Shown: in pieces, positions 25,015 through 33,496 of the stretch
Layout: each line of letters opens with the position of its first letter
How positions within the stretch are numbered: position 1 is the stretch's first letter
Origin: RPRC01 sp034933285
GTDB taxonomy: Bacteria > Desulfobacterota > Desulfuromonadia > Geobacterales > Geobacteraceae
Length of the DNA: 64,000 bases
Direction: 5' to 3'
NCBI GenBank assembly: GCA_034933285.1
Contig: JAYFNT010000008.1
Coordinates: 124,001 to 188,000 of the forward strand
Notes under the pieces: model-generated
The model's database searches: none
Seen by the model: only the letters and a program-made list of their open reading frames with translations
Told to the model about the DNA's origin: nothing
Translations under genes and position numbers: made by a program

Positions 25015-25733
25015 TGGCAATCCTGGAGCTAAAGCACGTCAGCAAATTTTTCGGCGGCCTTGCAGCCAATTCCGATGTCTCCTTTGTCCTGGAAGAAGGA
25101 AAGATCAAGGGGCTTATCGGTCCCAACGGCGCGGGCAAAACAACGTTGTTCAATTGCATAACCGGCTACTACCCGCCGTCACGGGGAGAAATTTTCTTCA
25201 AGGAGCGTCCCATAACCGGGCTGCAGCCCGACCGTGTCTGCAGGCTCGGCATGGCAAGGACCTGGCAGAAGGTAAGGCCGCTGGTAAAGATGTCCGTCCT
25301 TGACAATGTCATGGTCGGGGCTCTCTGCCGGACCAACTCCCTCACGACAGCACGGGAAATTGCCATGGAGCAGTTGCGGGTAGTGGGCTTGGATCCGAAG
25401 TGCCGTTTCATCGCCGGAGGGCTTCCCATCGGCGAGAGGAAAAAGCTGGAGATGGCTCGTGTGCTTGCGACAAAACCTGATTTGTTGCTGCTGGACGAGG
25501 TCATGGGCGGGCTCAACCCGGCCGAGAGCGAGGAAATAATCCAGCTGATCATGGACATCAAGCAGCGCGGCATAACCCAGATGGTGATCGAGCATGACAT
25601 GAAGGCCATCATGAGAATTTCCGACCGCATCGTCGTACTCAATTCAGGAGAGAAACTAGCGGAAGGGACACCGTCCGAAATCGTTTCCAACCAGGAAGTC
25701 GTGGATGCATACCTGGGAGAAAGCCATGCTTAG
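25014..25733 (+). CDS. livG: Branched-chain amino-acid ABC transporter ATP-binding protein LivG
   Basis: 239 residues from the ATG at 25014 in the TGATG overlap with livM, with GGAAAGGAG just upstream. Walker A GPNGAGKTT, Q-loop and LivG-type segment GMARTWQKVRPLVKMSVLDNVMVG, a degenerate signature region LPIGERKKLEMARVLATKPDLLLLDEVMGGLNPAE including Walker B, and the switch His in VIEHD. The signature reads IGERKKLE rather than LSGGQ, a change common in LivG proteins. It energises uptake together with LivF. The end overlaps livF by eight bases. Confidence 0.95.
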   Translation: MAILELKHVSKFFGGLAANSDVSFVLEEGKIKGLIGPNGAGKTTLFNCITGYYPPSRGEIFFKERPITGLQPDRVCRLGMARTWQKVRPLVKMSVLDNVMVGALCRTNSLTTAREIAMEQLRVVGLDPKCRFIAGGLPIGERKKLEMARVLATKPDLLLLDEVMGGLNPAESEEIIQLIMDIKQRGITQMVIEHDMKAIMRISDRIVVLNSGEKLAEGTPSEIVSNQEVVDAYLGESHA

Positions 25734-26430
25734 GATAGAGAAACTCAACTTCAGCTATGACGGTCTCCAGGTCCTCTGGGATGTGGACCTGGAAGTGAAA
25801 GAAGGGGAAATCGTCACCGTTCTCGGCAGCAACGGCGCCGGCAAATCCACGACGCTCAGCAACATTTCACGCCTGGTCAAACCCGATTCGGGAACGATAA
25901 CATTCCTCGGCCATGAGCTTACCCGGGTGGAATCCCACGAAGTAGTTGAAATGGGTATCGTGCAGGTTCCCGAAGGGAGACGGATATTTCCCGAGCTGAC
26001 AGTGCTGGAAAACCTCCGGATGGGATCTTATGTCCGGAACGCCAGGAAATCACGAGAAAAGAATATCGAACGGGCATTCGACCTCTTCCCGCGACTCCGG
26101 GAACGGCAGAAACAGCTGGGAGGCACCATGTCCGGCGGTGAACAGCAGATGCTGGCAATCGCCCGTGGGCTGATGGCCGGTCCTCGCCTCCTCCTGCTCG
26201 ATGAACCTTCGCTCGGGCTGGCGCCGCTTCTGGTAAAGAACATCTTCGACATCATCACGGAAATCAACCGGCAGGGAGTGACGATCCTTCTGGTGGAGCA
26301 GAACGTGTACCAGTCCCTGCGCATCGCCCATCGGGGCTATGTGCTGGAAACGGGGCGGATCGTTCTGACCGGCAAAGGAGAAGACCTCCTGAATGACGAC
26401 CATGTGAAAAAGGCGTTCCTGGGAATGTAG
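25726..26430 (+). CDS. livF: Branched-chain amino-acid ABC transporter ATP-binding protein LivF
   Basis: 234 residues from ATG 25726, which overlaps the end of livG by eight bases. Walker A GSNGAGKST, the LivF block GIVQVPEGRRIFPELTVLENLRMGSY, signature MSGGEQQMLAIARGL, Walker B LLLLDEPSLGLAP and a C-terminal LLVEQN segment. It forms the ATPase dimer with LivG. The following CBS-domain gene starts 17 bases later and probably belongs to the same transcript. Confidence 0.95.
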   Translation: MLRIEKLNFSYDGLQVLWDVDLEVKEGEIVTVLGSNGAGKSTTLSNISRLVKPDSGTITFLGHELTRVESHEVVEMGIVQVPEGRRIFPELTVLENLRMGSYVRNARKSREKNIERAFDLFPRLRERQKQLGGTMSGGEQQMLAIARGLMAGPRLLLLDEPSLGLAPLLVKNIFDIITEINRQGVTILLVEQNVYQSLRIAHRGYVLETGRIVLTGKGEDLLNDDHVKKAFLGM

Positions 26431-26447
26431 CGCAGGGAGGATTTACC

Positions 26448-26864
26448 ATGACAACTGTCGCCAACTGGATGAAGAAGCCGATTACGGTCGAGGACACAGC
26501 GTCCATAATGGAGGCTGTTCATCTGATGAAGGAGGAACGCATCCCCTACCTGCCGGTTATGCGCGGGGGAAAGCTGATCGGCCTGCTCACCGAAGGCTCC
26601 ATCAGCAAGTCCACGCCTGGCAAGGCCACCTCGCTGGACACCTGGGAACTGCACTACCTGCTGTCAAAGATACCGGTAAAAGAGGCCATGATATCCGACC
26701 CTTTCACTATAACACCGACATCGGACATTCGGGAAGCCGCCCAGTTGCTCCATGACCGGCGCCTCTCCTGCCTGTGCGTTGTGGATCAGGCAGGCGGCCT
26801 GGAAGGAATCCTGACCGTGACCGATGTTCTGGAAGCTTTTCTGACATTATGCAAGAACCTTTAG
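26448..26864 (+). CDS. Two-CBS-domain protein
   Basis: 138 residues made of a CBS pair. First CBS, about 1-65: VANWMKKPITVEDTASIMEAVHLMKEERIPYLPVMRGGKLIGLLTEGSI. Second, about 75-136: VKEAMISDPFTITPTSDIREAAQLLHDRRLSCLCVVDQAGGLEGILTVTDVLEAF. CBS pairs sense adenine nucleotides or similar ligands. Standing last in the liv operon, it may report energy state to the transporter or to a regulator, but nothing in the sequence proves this. The ribosome site GGGAGG is well placed. Confidence 0.88.
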   Translation: MTTVANWMKKPITVEDTASIMEAVHLMKEERIPYLPVMRGGKLIGLLTEGSISKSTPGKATSLDTWELHYLLSKIPVKEAMISDPFTITPTSDIREAAQLLHDRRLSCLCVVDQAGGLEGILTVTDVLEAFLTLCKNL

Positions 26865-26961
26865 AAGCCCTGCTTCGCCAGCCTGTCAACTCACTGGAAA
26901 AGACTGGCGGCATGGCCTTGTCTTGCACATTCACTACACACAACCTGAAGGAGAATCAGAG

Positions 26962-27444
26962 ATGAACAGTTGTCCTTGCGGAAGCGGCAAATCCTATTCG
27001 GATTGCTGCGCACCTGTCATTAGCGGCGCACGGCCCGCCGAAACTGCGGAGCAACTCATGCGGGCACGCTATTCGGCCTATGTCGGCGTCCACACGGATT
27101 TCATTTTCAAAAGCACCCATCCCGACCATCGCAAGGGATATGATCACGAAGGAACAAAGGAATGGGCTGAAAATTCAGAGTGGCTGGGGCTGGAAATAGT
27201 TGATACCCGACAAGGCGGTATTGATGATGACACTGGTGAAGTTGAGTTCATTGCCAGTTTCCGGGAAAAGGGGCTCTCCCGTTCCCATCACGAATGCGCC
27301 CAGTTCAAGCGCGACAAGGGGCACTGGTTTTTTACGGACGGCAAGCTGGTAAAACCCAAGCCTGTTTCCGTTGCAAAGATCGGGCGGAATGACCCCTGCA
27401 CATGCGGAAGCGGTCTCAAGTACAAGAAGTGCTGCGGCAAATGA
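26962..27444 (+). CDS. YchJ-like protein with two SEC-C zinc motifs
   Basis: 160 residues from ATG 26962, with AAGGAGA upstream. The N-terminal SEC-C motif is CPCGSGKSYSDCC (residues about 4-16) and a second lies at the C-terminus, DPCTCGSGLKYKKCC. Between them is the YchJ/NTF2-like domain with AEQLMRARYSAYVGVHTDFIFKSTHP and the later EVEFIASFREKG. SEC-C motifs bind zinc and mediate contact with SecB or ribosomal partners in SecA; the role of YchJ itself is not known. Stand-alone gene with a bidirectional terminator behind it. Confidence 0.9.
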   Translation: MNSCPCGSGKSYSDCCAPVISGARPAETAEQLMRARYSAYVGVHTDFIFKSTHPDHRKGYDHEGTKEWAENSEWLGLEIVDTRQGGIDDDTGEVEFIASFREKGLSRSHHECAQFKRDKGHWFFTDGKLVKPKPVSVAKIGRNDPCTCGSGLKYKKCCGK

Positions 27445-27482
27445 TATCCACGCCGGGTATCAACCGCTCATCATAACCAATG

Positions 27483-27511
27483 AAAAAGGCGAGTCCCCGA
27501 CTCGCCTTTTT
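27483..27511. terminator. Bidirectional intrinsic terminator
   Basis: AAAAAGGCGAGT (27483-27494), loop CCCCG, ACTCGCCTTTTT (27500-27511). The perfect 12-pair stem has A/T flanks on both sides and serves the ychJ-like gene on plus and the small membrane-protein gene on minus. Confidence 0.95.
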
Positions 27512-27531
27512 CATATTAAAACAGGTTGCTG

Positions 27532-27738
27532 CTACCTGCTGTCATCAGCATCGCTGCCGTCGTCCCTGCCCTTCTCCTTACTCCTCTGCCGCACCACCAC
27601 GAACATATAGTAAGCAACAAGAAACGGAAGGGTCGACAGGCTCACTTCGAAGTTGCCCAGAAACAGGTGGTATGTACCATAGCCGATAACGAGCAGTATG
27701 ATCAGCACCTGCACAGCGGCAGAGGTTCTGCGCATCAT
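27532..27738 (-). CDS. Small two-helix membrane protein
   Basis: 68 residues with two hydrophobic stretches, VLIILLVIGYGTYHLFL and LPFLVAYYMFVVV, followed by a charged tail (RQRSKEKGRDDGSDADDSR). It starts MMRRT, with GGGGA upstream. No family recognised. It lies after nifS on the same strand, with about 70 bases between, and ends at the shared terminator, which supports it being a real gene. Topology is probably both ends in the cytoplasm by the positive-inside pattern. Confidence 0.6.
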   Translation of the reverse strand: MMRRTSAAVQVLIILLVIGYGTYHLFLGNFEVSLSTLPFLVAYYMFVVVRQRSKEKGRDDGSDADDSR

Positions 27739-27809
27739 CGGACATTATCCCCGGGCATATGACCTGTTGTTATCCTGCCGTTTTCATTAAGACGATCCCC
27801 CATAAAGGT

Positions 27810-28985
27810 TCAGTTCGACTTGGCGAGAAACTCGCGCCCGAAGGGGGACAGTTCGCGCAGGTGCCCGATTATCGGCGGCAGTTCCCTGATGATGGCGTCA
27901 ATGTCGTCATCAGTGGTGAACCGGGACAGGGAAAACCTGATGGAGCCATGGGCACAGGTAAAGGGCACTCCCATGGCTCGAAGCACGTGTGAAGGCTCCA
28001 GAGACCCTGAGGTGCAGGCGCTGCCCGAAGATGCGCAGATGCCCTTCTCGCTCAACAACAACAGGATTGCCTCGCCCTCAACGAATTCGAATGCAACGGA
28101 AACGGTGTTGGGCAGGCGCTCAGCCAAGCCGCCGTTCACCTGAACATTGCTTATGCGCCGCAGGATTTCGCTCTCAAGCCGGTCACGCATGGCCCTGACC
28201 CGCGTATTCTCTATTTCCAGGTTTTGGCCGGCCAACTCGCAGGCCTTGCCCAGTGCCACGATGCCGGCGGTGTTTTCCGTTCCTGCGCGACGGCTCCTTT
28301 CCTGATGTCCGCCGACCATGAAGGGACGGAACGGCACACCCTTTCTCAAATATAACGCGCCGATGCCCTTTGGCGCATGGAGCTTGTGTCCGGACAAGGC
28401 AAGCATGTCAATGGTCGAGTCAGCCATGTTCAAAGGTATCTTGCCGACAGCCTGCACTGCGTCAGTATGGAAAAGCGCCCCTTTCTCCTTTACGATCGCG
28501 CCGATCTCCTCGACGGGAAATACGACACCCGTCTCGTTGTTTGCATACATGACCGAAACAATGGCGGTATCCTCATCGATGAGCGAACGCAGTTCGTTCA
28601 GGTCGAGCCTGCCTTCGCCATCAACCGACAGCTCGGACACCCGATAGCCGCGCTTGGAAAGATTGCGGCACACCGTCAGAACGGCGGGATGTTCCACTCG
28701 GGTAGTGATTATATGCCTCCGCTCCGGGAAAACTTCCAGAGCCGAACGTATTGCGGCGTTATCGCTCTCTGTGCCACAGGCCGTAAAAACTATCTCTTCG
28801 GGCTGAGCCCCGAGCAGGGCGGCAGTTCGCCTTCTTGCTTCATCGACCTTTTTCTGCACCTGGCCGCCGAAAAAGTGCATCGAACTCGGGTTGCCGTAGA
28901 GCTCGCAAAAATAGGGACGCATTTCTTCGAAAACAACCTCATCCACTTTGGTGGTCGCATTATTGTCCGCGTAGATCTCCCTCAT
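27810..28985 (-). CDS. nifS: Cysteine desulfurase NifS
   Basis: 391 residues from ATG 28985, which overlaps the nifU stop as ATGA. It has YADNNATTKVDEVV, the PLP-binding Lys in LSGHKLHAPKGIG, and the catalytic Cys in the short loop SSGSACTSGSLEPSH, typical of group I NifS/IscS enzymes. It frees sulfur from cysteine and gives it to NifU for Fe-S cluster assembly in the cytoplasm. No nitrogenase genes are near and no iscR or iscA is adjacent, so this NifUS pair is probably the general Fe-S system. Confidence 0.96.
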   Translation of the reverse strand: MREIYADNNATTKVDEVVFEEMRPYFCELYGNPSSMHFFGGQVQKKVDEARRRTAALLGAQPEEIVFTACGTESDNAAIRSALEVFPERRHIITTRVEHPAVLTVCRNLSKRGYRVSELSVDGEGRLDLNELRSLIDEDTAIVSVMYANNETGVVFPVEEIGAIVKEKGALFHTDAVQAVGKIPLNMADSTIDMLALSGHKLHAPKGIGALYLRKGVPFRPFMVGGHQERSRRAGTENTAGIVALGKACELAGQNLEIENTRVRAMRDRLESEILRRISNVQVNGGLAERLPNTVSVAFEFVEGEAILLLLSEKGICASSGSACTSGSLEPSHVLRAMGVPFTCAHGSIRFSLSRFTTDDDIDAIIRELPPIIGHLRELSPFGREFLAKSN

Positions 28986-29836
28986 CCTTCCACCTCCTCG
29001 ACCCGGATGTCGTCGGCAACGAATTCGCGCAGCTTCTGTTCGACGAATTTGGAGGTGTATCCGGAAGATACACAACCTGCGCAGGCCTTTCGGAATGCAA
29101 TCTGCACCGTGCTGCCTGCGATATCAACCAGCTCGAGGTCACCGCCGTCAGCCCACAGCAGCGGACGGACCTCTTTTTCCAGGACATCCTGGATGAGCTG
29201 CATCTTGCGCAGGTTGGTAAGCTTTTCAGGCCGCTTGTGCTCCTTTTTCGGCAGTTCGCCCATGACCTCCGCAATCAGTTCCTTTATTTTCGGGACGCAG
29301 CCGCCGCAACCTCCGCCTGCCTTCGTGAAATGAGTGACCTGCTCAGCGGTATGCAAATTGTTCTCTTTGATTACCTTCTTGAGGAACTGATCCGTTATGC
29401 CGAAGCACTTGCAGACCACTTCCCCCTCCATTTCCGGATGGGCATGGTCATGTCCGGGCAGGGGTCCGCCGCGATATTTGGCAATCGCCACTTCAAGAGC
29501 CTCCTGACCCATGACCGAACAATGCATCTTCTCCTCCGGGAGACCGCCCAGAAACTCGGCGATTTCCTGGTTGGAAACATTAAGCGCCTCATCCAGGGTC
29601 TTTCCCTTTATGATCTCGGTGAGAGCCGATGAAGAGGCAATGGCGCTTGCGCATCCGAACGTCTGGAACTTTGCGTCAACAATGCGATTTTTGCTTTCAT
29701 CCAGCTTCAGATAGAGCTTCAGGGCATCGCCGCAAGCCAGGCTGCCCACCTCGCCCACTGCGTCCGCATCCGGTATTTCCCCCACATTCTTCGGGTTGAG
29801 GAAATGCTCGCGAACCTTATCCGTATAATCCCACAT
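28982..29836 (-). CDS. nifU: Fe-S cluster scaffold NifU (three-domain)
   Basis: 284 residues, the full three-domain form. The IscU-like N-terminal domain has Cys35 (ACGD), Cys62 (FGCAS) and Cys106 (MHCSV). The central BFD-like [2Fe-2S] domain has CKC at 142-144 and CGGC at 177-180. The C-terminal NFU domain has CAGC at 252-255. All cluster ligands are kept. It receives sulfur from NifS and passes Fe-S clusters to client proteins. Start ATG 29836 follows GGAGG. First gene of the nifUS operon. Confidence 0.97.
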   Translation of the reverse strand: MWDYTDKVREHFLNPKNVGEIPDADAVGEVGSLACGDALKLYLKLDESKNRIVDAKFQTFGCASAIASSSALTEIIKGKTLDEALNVSNQEIAEFLGGLPEEKMHCSVMGQEALEVAIAKYRGGPLPGHDHAHPEMEGEVVCKCFGITDQFLKKVIKENNLHTAEQVTHFTKAGGGCGGCVPKIKELIAEVMGELPKKEHKRPEKLTNLRKMQLIQDVLEKEVRPLLWADGGDLELVDIAGSTVQIAFRKACAGCVSSGYTSKFVEQKLREFVADDIRVEEVEG

Positions 29837-29878
29837 ACAATCCTCCGAAAGGTGAATTAATATTTGTTCGAATTTTTT

Positions 29879-29907
29879 ATAATATCACCAAGCCGTGTTC
29901 AGACCAA
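29879..29907 (-). promoter_or_regulatory. Predicted promoter for nifUS
   Basis: On the minus strand TTGGTC (29907-29902), 17 bases, TATTAT (29884-29879), in an A/T-rich stretch about 45 bases before the nifU start. Confidence 0.5.
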
Positions 29908-29943
29908 CGAAAATTCTTCGGTTTGAGAGGGCAAGGCAATCCA

Positions 29944-31359
29944 TCATTCCGCAAGGATGAATTCCCTGCCTGCCGTCATGACGGCAGCAAGCGTTCCATC
30001 CGTTGCCGCCTCGCCGTAAAGACGCACCACAGGCTCGGTTCCCGACTTGCGGAACAGAAGCCAGCTTCCGTCCCCGAGGATGCACTTGGTGCCGTCAATT
30101 CTGACGACTTCCTTTACCTTCAAACCCGCGAATTCCGCGGGAAGCTCTCCCATCCGTCCATCGAACTTCTGCGCTATCTCCGGCGAGAGCCTGATATTTT
30201 CGCGTTTGGTCACATAACGGCCCACCTGTCCATACAATCGCTCCAACAGCTGTCGAAGTGAAAGCCCTTCCCTGCCGATCATCTCCGCGACAAGGAGACA
30301 GGCCAGGATGCCGTCTTTTTCAGGCACATGCCCGCGAATGGACAACCCTGCGCTCTCTTCACCTCCTATGGCAATCCGATCCTGGCTGATGAGTTCGCCG
30401 ATGTACTTGAAACCGACGGGAGTCTCGAAAACTTCGATGCCGTGCCGTGCTGCGACCGCATCAATCAGATGGGTGGTTGCCACGCTTCTTGCCACCCCAC
30501 CCTCGATCTTTCGAACCCGAACCAGATAGTCCAGCAACAAGGCAATAATATAGTTCGGTTCCACGTAGGAACCATCTCTGTCAACTATGCCGAACCGATC
30601 GGCATCGCCATCAGTAGCAATACCCAACCGTATATCAGGGTCGTTTTTCACCAGTTTGATGAATTCGAGAATATTCCGTTCCGATGGTTCCGGAGGAAAG
30701 CCGCCGAAATAGGGATCCCGAAAATCATTGACCACTCGTACACCGATTCCGTGCCTGCGCAAAATCTCGTCAAGGTATCCGCGTGCAGTGCCATAGAGGG
30801 GGTTTACGGCCAGGAGACCGCTTCTTGAGACTGCATCGAAATCGATCTTCTTTTCAAGATCCCTGAGGTACGGATCTCTTGGATCAATCTCGCAGATGAG
30901 CGCTTCGTCGCAGGATGCCGGCGTGCTCACCTGCACCCCATCATCAGCAGCGTTGTTGGCGCGCATCTCTATATCCCTCGTGGTTTCGGGAAGCGCAGGG
31001 CCTCCCCAGGACGGAGAGAACTTGATTCCGTTGTAATCGTAGGGATTGTGGCTTGCCGTGAAATTCACCGCGCCAGCGGCTTTTTTTTCCAGGACAGTGA
31101 ATGAAATGACTGGTGTCGGCACGTCACGATTGCACAGGTAGGCCCTGATCCCTGATGCCGCAAAGATTCTCGCCGCCTCGCCGGCAAAACGTTCCCCCAT
31201 GAAGCGGGTGTCGTACCCGACTACTATCCCCTGTTTGCCTTCGCCGGCAGCGGCAACGTGACCTGCGATTGCGAGCAGCACTTTTCGCACATTGGCCAGG
31301 GTAAAGTCGTCCGCAAGTATGCCTCTCCAACCGGACGTGCCGAAGGTGATTTTTTCCAT
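29944..31359 (-). CDS. Phosphohexomutase (phosphoglucomutase/phosphomannomutase family)
   Basis: 471 residues from ATG 31359, with GGAGG five bases before; an in-frame GTG at 31371 is less likely. The four landmarks of the alpha-D-phosphohexomutase family are present: the phosphoserine loop TASHNP (Ser103), the metal loop TDGDADRFG, the sugar-binding loop GGEESAGL and the phosphate-binding RKSGTEPVVRLYGEA at the C-terminus. It interconverts hexose 1- and 6-phosphates for glycan precursors or storage polymers. Whether it prefers glucose, mannose or glucosamine cannot be read from this. Monocistronic, with a predicted promoter at 31460-31489. Confidence 0.93.
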   Translation of the reverse strand: MEKITFGTSGWRGILADDFTLANVRKVLLAIAGHVAAAGEGKQGIVVGYDTRFMGERFAGEAARIFAASGIRAYLCNRDVPTPVISFTVLEKKAAGAVNFTASHNPYDYNGIKFSPSWGGPALPETTRDIEMRANNAADDGVQVSTPASCDEALICEIDPRDPYLRDLEKKIDFDAVSRSGLLAVNPLYGTARGYLDEILRRHGIGVRVVNDFRDPYFGGFPPEPSERNILEFIKLVKNDPDIRLGIATDGDADRFGIVDRDGSYVEPNYIIALLLDYLVRVRKIEGGVARSVATTHLIDAVAARHGIEVFETPVGFKYIGELISQDRIAIGGEESAGLSIRGHVPEKDGILACLLVAEMIGREGLSLRQLLERLYGQVGRYVTKRENIRLSPEIAQKFDGRMGELPAEFAGLKVKEVVRIDGTKCILGDGSWLLFRKSGTEPVVRLYGEAATDGTLAAVMTAGREFILAE

Positions 31360-31459
31360 CAGGCCCTCCACTTGTTAATTTCCAAAATACGCCGAATTTA
31401 TTCCTCGGCCCGCAAACTATACACGGGAGAGATTCAGGACGGGTACTCCGCACAGGCTG

Positions 31460-31489
31460 ATTATTTCGCAATACCTCTGAACCGGTCAA
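31460..31489 (-). promoter_or_regulatory. Predicted promoter for the phosphohexomutase gene
   Basis: On the minus strand TTGACC (31489-31484), 18 bases, AATAAT (31465-31460): five of six matches in both boxes. The leader would be about 95 bases. Confidence 0.6.
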
Positions 31490-31714
31490 CTTAGCCGTGA
31501 AAACCCGGCTATAGCACAGCATGCGGGGGACGCGGATAAAAAAACAGCCGACGATTCTTGCATGTTTTCCGCACTCCGCGGGTTTCAGAATACGAAGTGA
31601 ACGGCCGAGATATATTGTATCAATGTCTGCAGCGTTTTCCAGCGATTTCAGCAAGGTTAATATATCCGCCTGAGGCGAGTCAAGGGAAAGGACCGGCACT
31701 ATGGATTTTTCTTA

Positions 31715-31744
31715 TTGACATTTTTCTTTGGAAATTGCTACAGT
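31715..31744 (+). promoter_or_regulatory. Predicted promoter for the PxxKW gene
   Basis: Perfect TTGACA (31715-31720), 18 bases, TACAGT (31739-31744), giving a leader of about 38 bases before an AGAGGAGG ribosome site. Confidence 0.7.
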
Positions 31745-31789
31745 GCTTCTATAACAACGATTAAGGACGAATTAAGAGGAGGTTGTACA

Positions 31790-32074
31790 ATGCAGTGTCA
31801 AACGGTACTCCCAGGTACCGAGTGTACTTTCTGGGGTAAACAGGGATGTATTTTCAGCGAAGGCTCATGCCAGACCATTGTGGAGGATTGCGAAGGCTGC
31901 GACAGAATTGTCGACAGCACAATCGGCAGGGTCTGTAGCGCCTACCCAGCTCCGATGAAGAAATGGTCGTCCGGTATCTGCAACTTCGCAACCCATGTGA
32001 AAGTCGAGATCAAGACTGAAGAACTCAAGATCAATCCGCTCAAGGCATCCAAGAAAGCTGCCGGCAAGAAGTAA
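31790..32074 (+). CDS. PxxKW family cysteine-rich protein
   Basis: 94 residues from ATG 31790, behind AGAGGAGG. It has eight Cys in the first two thirds (QCQT, TECTF, QGCIF, GSCQT, EDCEGCD, RVCSAYP) plus one in SGICNF, and the motif P-M-K-K-W that names the family. No signal peptide. The C-terminus is Lys/Ala-rich. The family is common in Desulfuromonadia and other anaerobic bacteria; its function is not known to me. The Cys pattern suggests a metal or Fe-S site. A strong promoter, ribosome site and terminator suggest high expression as a single-gene unit. Confidence 0.88.
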   Translation: MQCQTVLPGTECTFWGKQGCIFSEGSCQTIVEDCEGCDRIVDSTIGRVCSAYPAPMKKWSSGICNFATHVKVEIKTEELKINPLKASKKAAGKK

Positions 32075-32103
32075 TAGAGTTGAGGTAAAGGGTCCATAGG
32101 GAA

Positions 32104-32129
32104 GGGGAGAATTTCATTCTCCCCTTTTC
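32104..32129 (+). terminator. Intrinsic terminator after the PxxKW gene
   Basis: GGGGAGAAT (32104-32112), loop TTC, ATTCTCCCC (32116-32124), then TTTTCT. Perfect nine-pair stem. Confidence 0.92.
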
Positions 32130-32134
32130 TGCAT

Positions 32135-32965
32135 TCAGTCCTGTTGCAGGAAACGGATTTCAGGCGTCTTCCCCAGCACTCCCACATCCACGGCATCTTC
32201 AAAAAACCTCTTGACCCCCCTCACGTGCAGGGGAGTCAGATCGTAGGAGATGTTCTCCCAGTAAGCAATCAGGCCGTCCCTGCTCATCCAGGACCTCTCT
32301 TCGCATTCGGCTGCAAGCTCTTCCAGCATGGACAATGAAACCCGTTTCGCTTCCAGGAGCCTGGAACTTACCAACCGGGAATCTTCACGTCTTGCGGCAG
32401 CGTATTCCTTCCTGACAATCCACAATGCGAAAACAAAAGGCAGACCGGTAAAGGAATACCACAGCTCCCCCAAATCGTAGCGGTAAAGATTCTCGTAACG
32501 GTCATTCCATTTCATGGCCGTATTGCCGATCAGCAATACAGCCTGACATGAATTGAAAATCTCAGGATAGGTGGGTCGACTGGTGGTGGAATAGGAGTTG
32601 GAAAATCCGAAATACTTCTTCAGGAGGATCTTGAGCAGCGCCGCTGAGGTTGCCGATTCAGAGGTCAGAACTATGGGTTCACCGTCAAGCCTTTCCAGCG
32701 GAACACGGGAAAAAAGAAAGACGCTCTTGACCGGCCCGATCGAACTTATTGAGAGACCCGGCAACAGGACATAGTTTTCCGCGTACCTTCCATACTCGAA
32801 CGAAGATGACGGGCAGAGATCCACCGCCCCCTCTGCCAGCATCCGGTTCAGGTTTGATGGAACATCCGGAATGAACATGTATTCTCTGCAATCGAACAAC
32901 CTTCGGAATGCGGTAAAGATCGGCGTGCAATTAGCGTAATTTATGTGGCCTATTCGAAGTGGCAC
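32135..32965 (-). CDS. mqnA: Chorismate dehydratase MqnA (futalosine pathway)
   Basis: 276 residues from a GTG at 32965. It has the MqnA/periplasmic-binding-like fold with RIGHINYANCTPIF at the start, DVPSNLNRMLAEGAVDLCPSSSFEYG, LTSESATSAALLKILLKKYFG, and QAVLLIGNTAMKW followed by DLGELWYSFTGLPFVFALW. MqnA converts chorismate to 3-[(1-carboxyvinyl)oxy]benzoate, the first step of menaquinone synthesis by the futalosine route. Chorismate comes from the aro genes farther along on the same strand. It stands alone here, downstream of a 143-base spacer after gcvH and converging on the PxxKW gene. Confidence 0.93.
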   Translation of the reverse strand: MPLRIGHINYANCTPIFTAFRRLFDCREYMFIPDVPSNLNRMLAEGAVDLCPSSSFEYGRYAENYVLLPGLSISSIGPVKSVFLFSRVPLERLDGEPIVLTSESATSAALLKILLKKYFGFSNSYSTTSRPTYPEIFNSCQAVLLIGNTAMKWNDRYENLYRYDLGELWYSFTGLPFVFALWIVRKEYAAARREDSRLVSSRLLEAKRVSLSMLEELAAECEERSWMSRDGLIAYWENISYDLTPLHVRGVKRFFEDAVDVGVLGKTPEIRFLQQD

Positions 32966-33054
32966 GGAAATCTACCTGGTTCATGGACTGGATGTCGATA
33001 TCTGTCTCGTCCGGAGACCGGAACGGAACAACCCGGCACGAAAAACAGCGCAAA

Positions 33055-33078
33055 AGGCCATGGAAATTTCCATGGCCT
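33055..33078 (-). terminator. 24-base perfect palindrome, probable terminator after gcvH
   Basis: AGGCCATGGAAA at 33055-33066 is followed directly by its reverse complement. On the minus strand it is followed by TTTG and, a few bases later, TGTTTTT. It would end the aroQ-to-gcvH transcript, although a perfect palindrome without a loop could also be a protein site. Confidence 0.65.
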
Positions 33079-33108
33079 CAGTGAAAAACGAGTGCTTCAG
33101 GGAAGGCC

Positions 33109-33495
33109 TCATTCGAATTCGCCGAGGGTGTCCGCATATTCGTCTGACGAAAGCAGCAATGCCAGTTCTTCCCGGTCCGCAATTGAGAGGACGGCAATCC
33201 ATCCGCTGTCGTAAGGGTCTTCGTTCATCAACGCCGGATTATCGATCAGTTCTTCATTGATTTCCAGAACCGGACCGCTCAATGGGGCATAAAGATCCGC
33301 CACTGTCTTCCTGGCTTCTATTGAACCGAATGTGTCTTCCTGTTCAACTTCGTCGCCCACTTCCGGAAGTTCTATGGAGGTGATCTTCCCCAACTCTTCC
33401 TGTGCGAAATCGGTTATTCCGATAACGGCCCTGTTTCCCTCAACCCGCACCCAGATGTGTTCCTTGCTGTATTGCAGTTCTTCCGGAATGTCCAT
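33109..33495 (-). CDS. gcvH: Glycine cleavage system H protein (lipoyl carrier)
   Basis: 128 residues from ATG 33495 (MDIPEELQYSKEHIW). The lipoyl-type fold has the modification motif GSIEARKTVADLYAPLSG, with Lys63 as the lipoylation site, and the typical ends EHIWVRVEGN and DPYDSGWIAVL. GcvH shuttles the aminomethyl group between P, T and L proteins. Oddly, it begins one base after the accC stop and belongs to the accBC transcript, with no gcvP or gcvT nearby. It may supply H protein for glycine cleavage or serve as a carrier for lipoate or related cargo (inference). Confidence 0.92.
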   Translation of the reverse strand: MDIPEELQYSKEHIWVRVEGNRAVIGITDFAQEELGKITSIELPEVGDEVEQEDTFGSIEARKTVADLYAPLSGPVLEINEELIDNPALMNEDPYDSGWIAVLSIADREELALLLSSDEYADTLGEFE

Positions 33496-33496
33496 A

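Larger units (their letters stand above)
31360..31789. other. Divergent control region between phosphohexomutase and PxxKW genes
   Basis: 430 bases with promoters for both genes. The middle holds a small hairpin, TAGCCG (31492-31497) with CGGCTA (31506-31511), but no known riboswitch pattern on either strand. A minus-strand open frame through here has no ribosome site and runs out of frame into the mutase gene, so I do not annotate it. Confidence 0.6.

Noticed and set aside
27810..29836. nifU/nifS as evidence of a nitrogen-fixation cluster
   Set aside because: No nifHDK or other nif genes are near; NifUS-type proteins are the general Fe-S system in many anaerobes.
31360..31699. Minus-strand open frame from a GTG at 31699 running toward the phosphohexomutase gene
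   Set aside because: No ribosome site, it continues out of frame for about 235 bases inside the mutase gene, and no recognisable domain; the stretch fits a leader and promoter region better.
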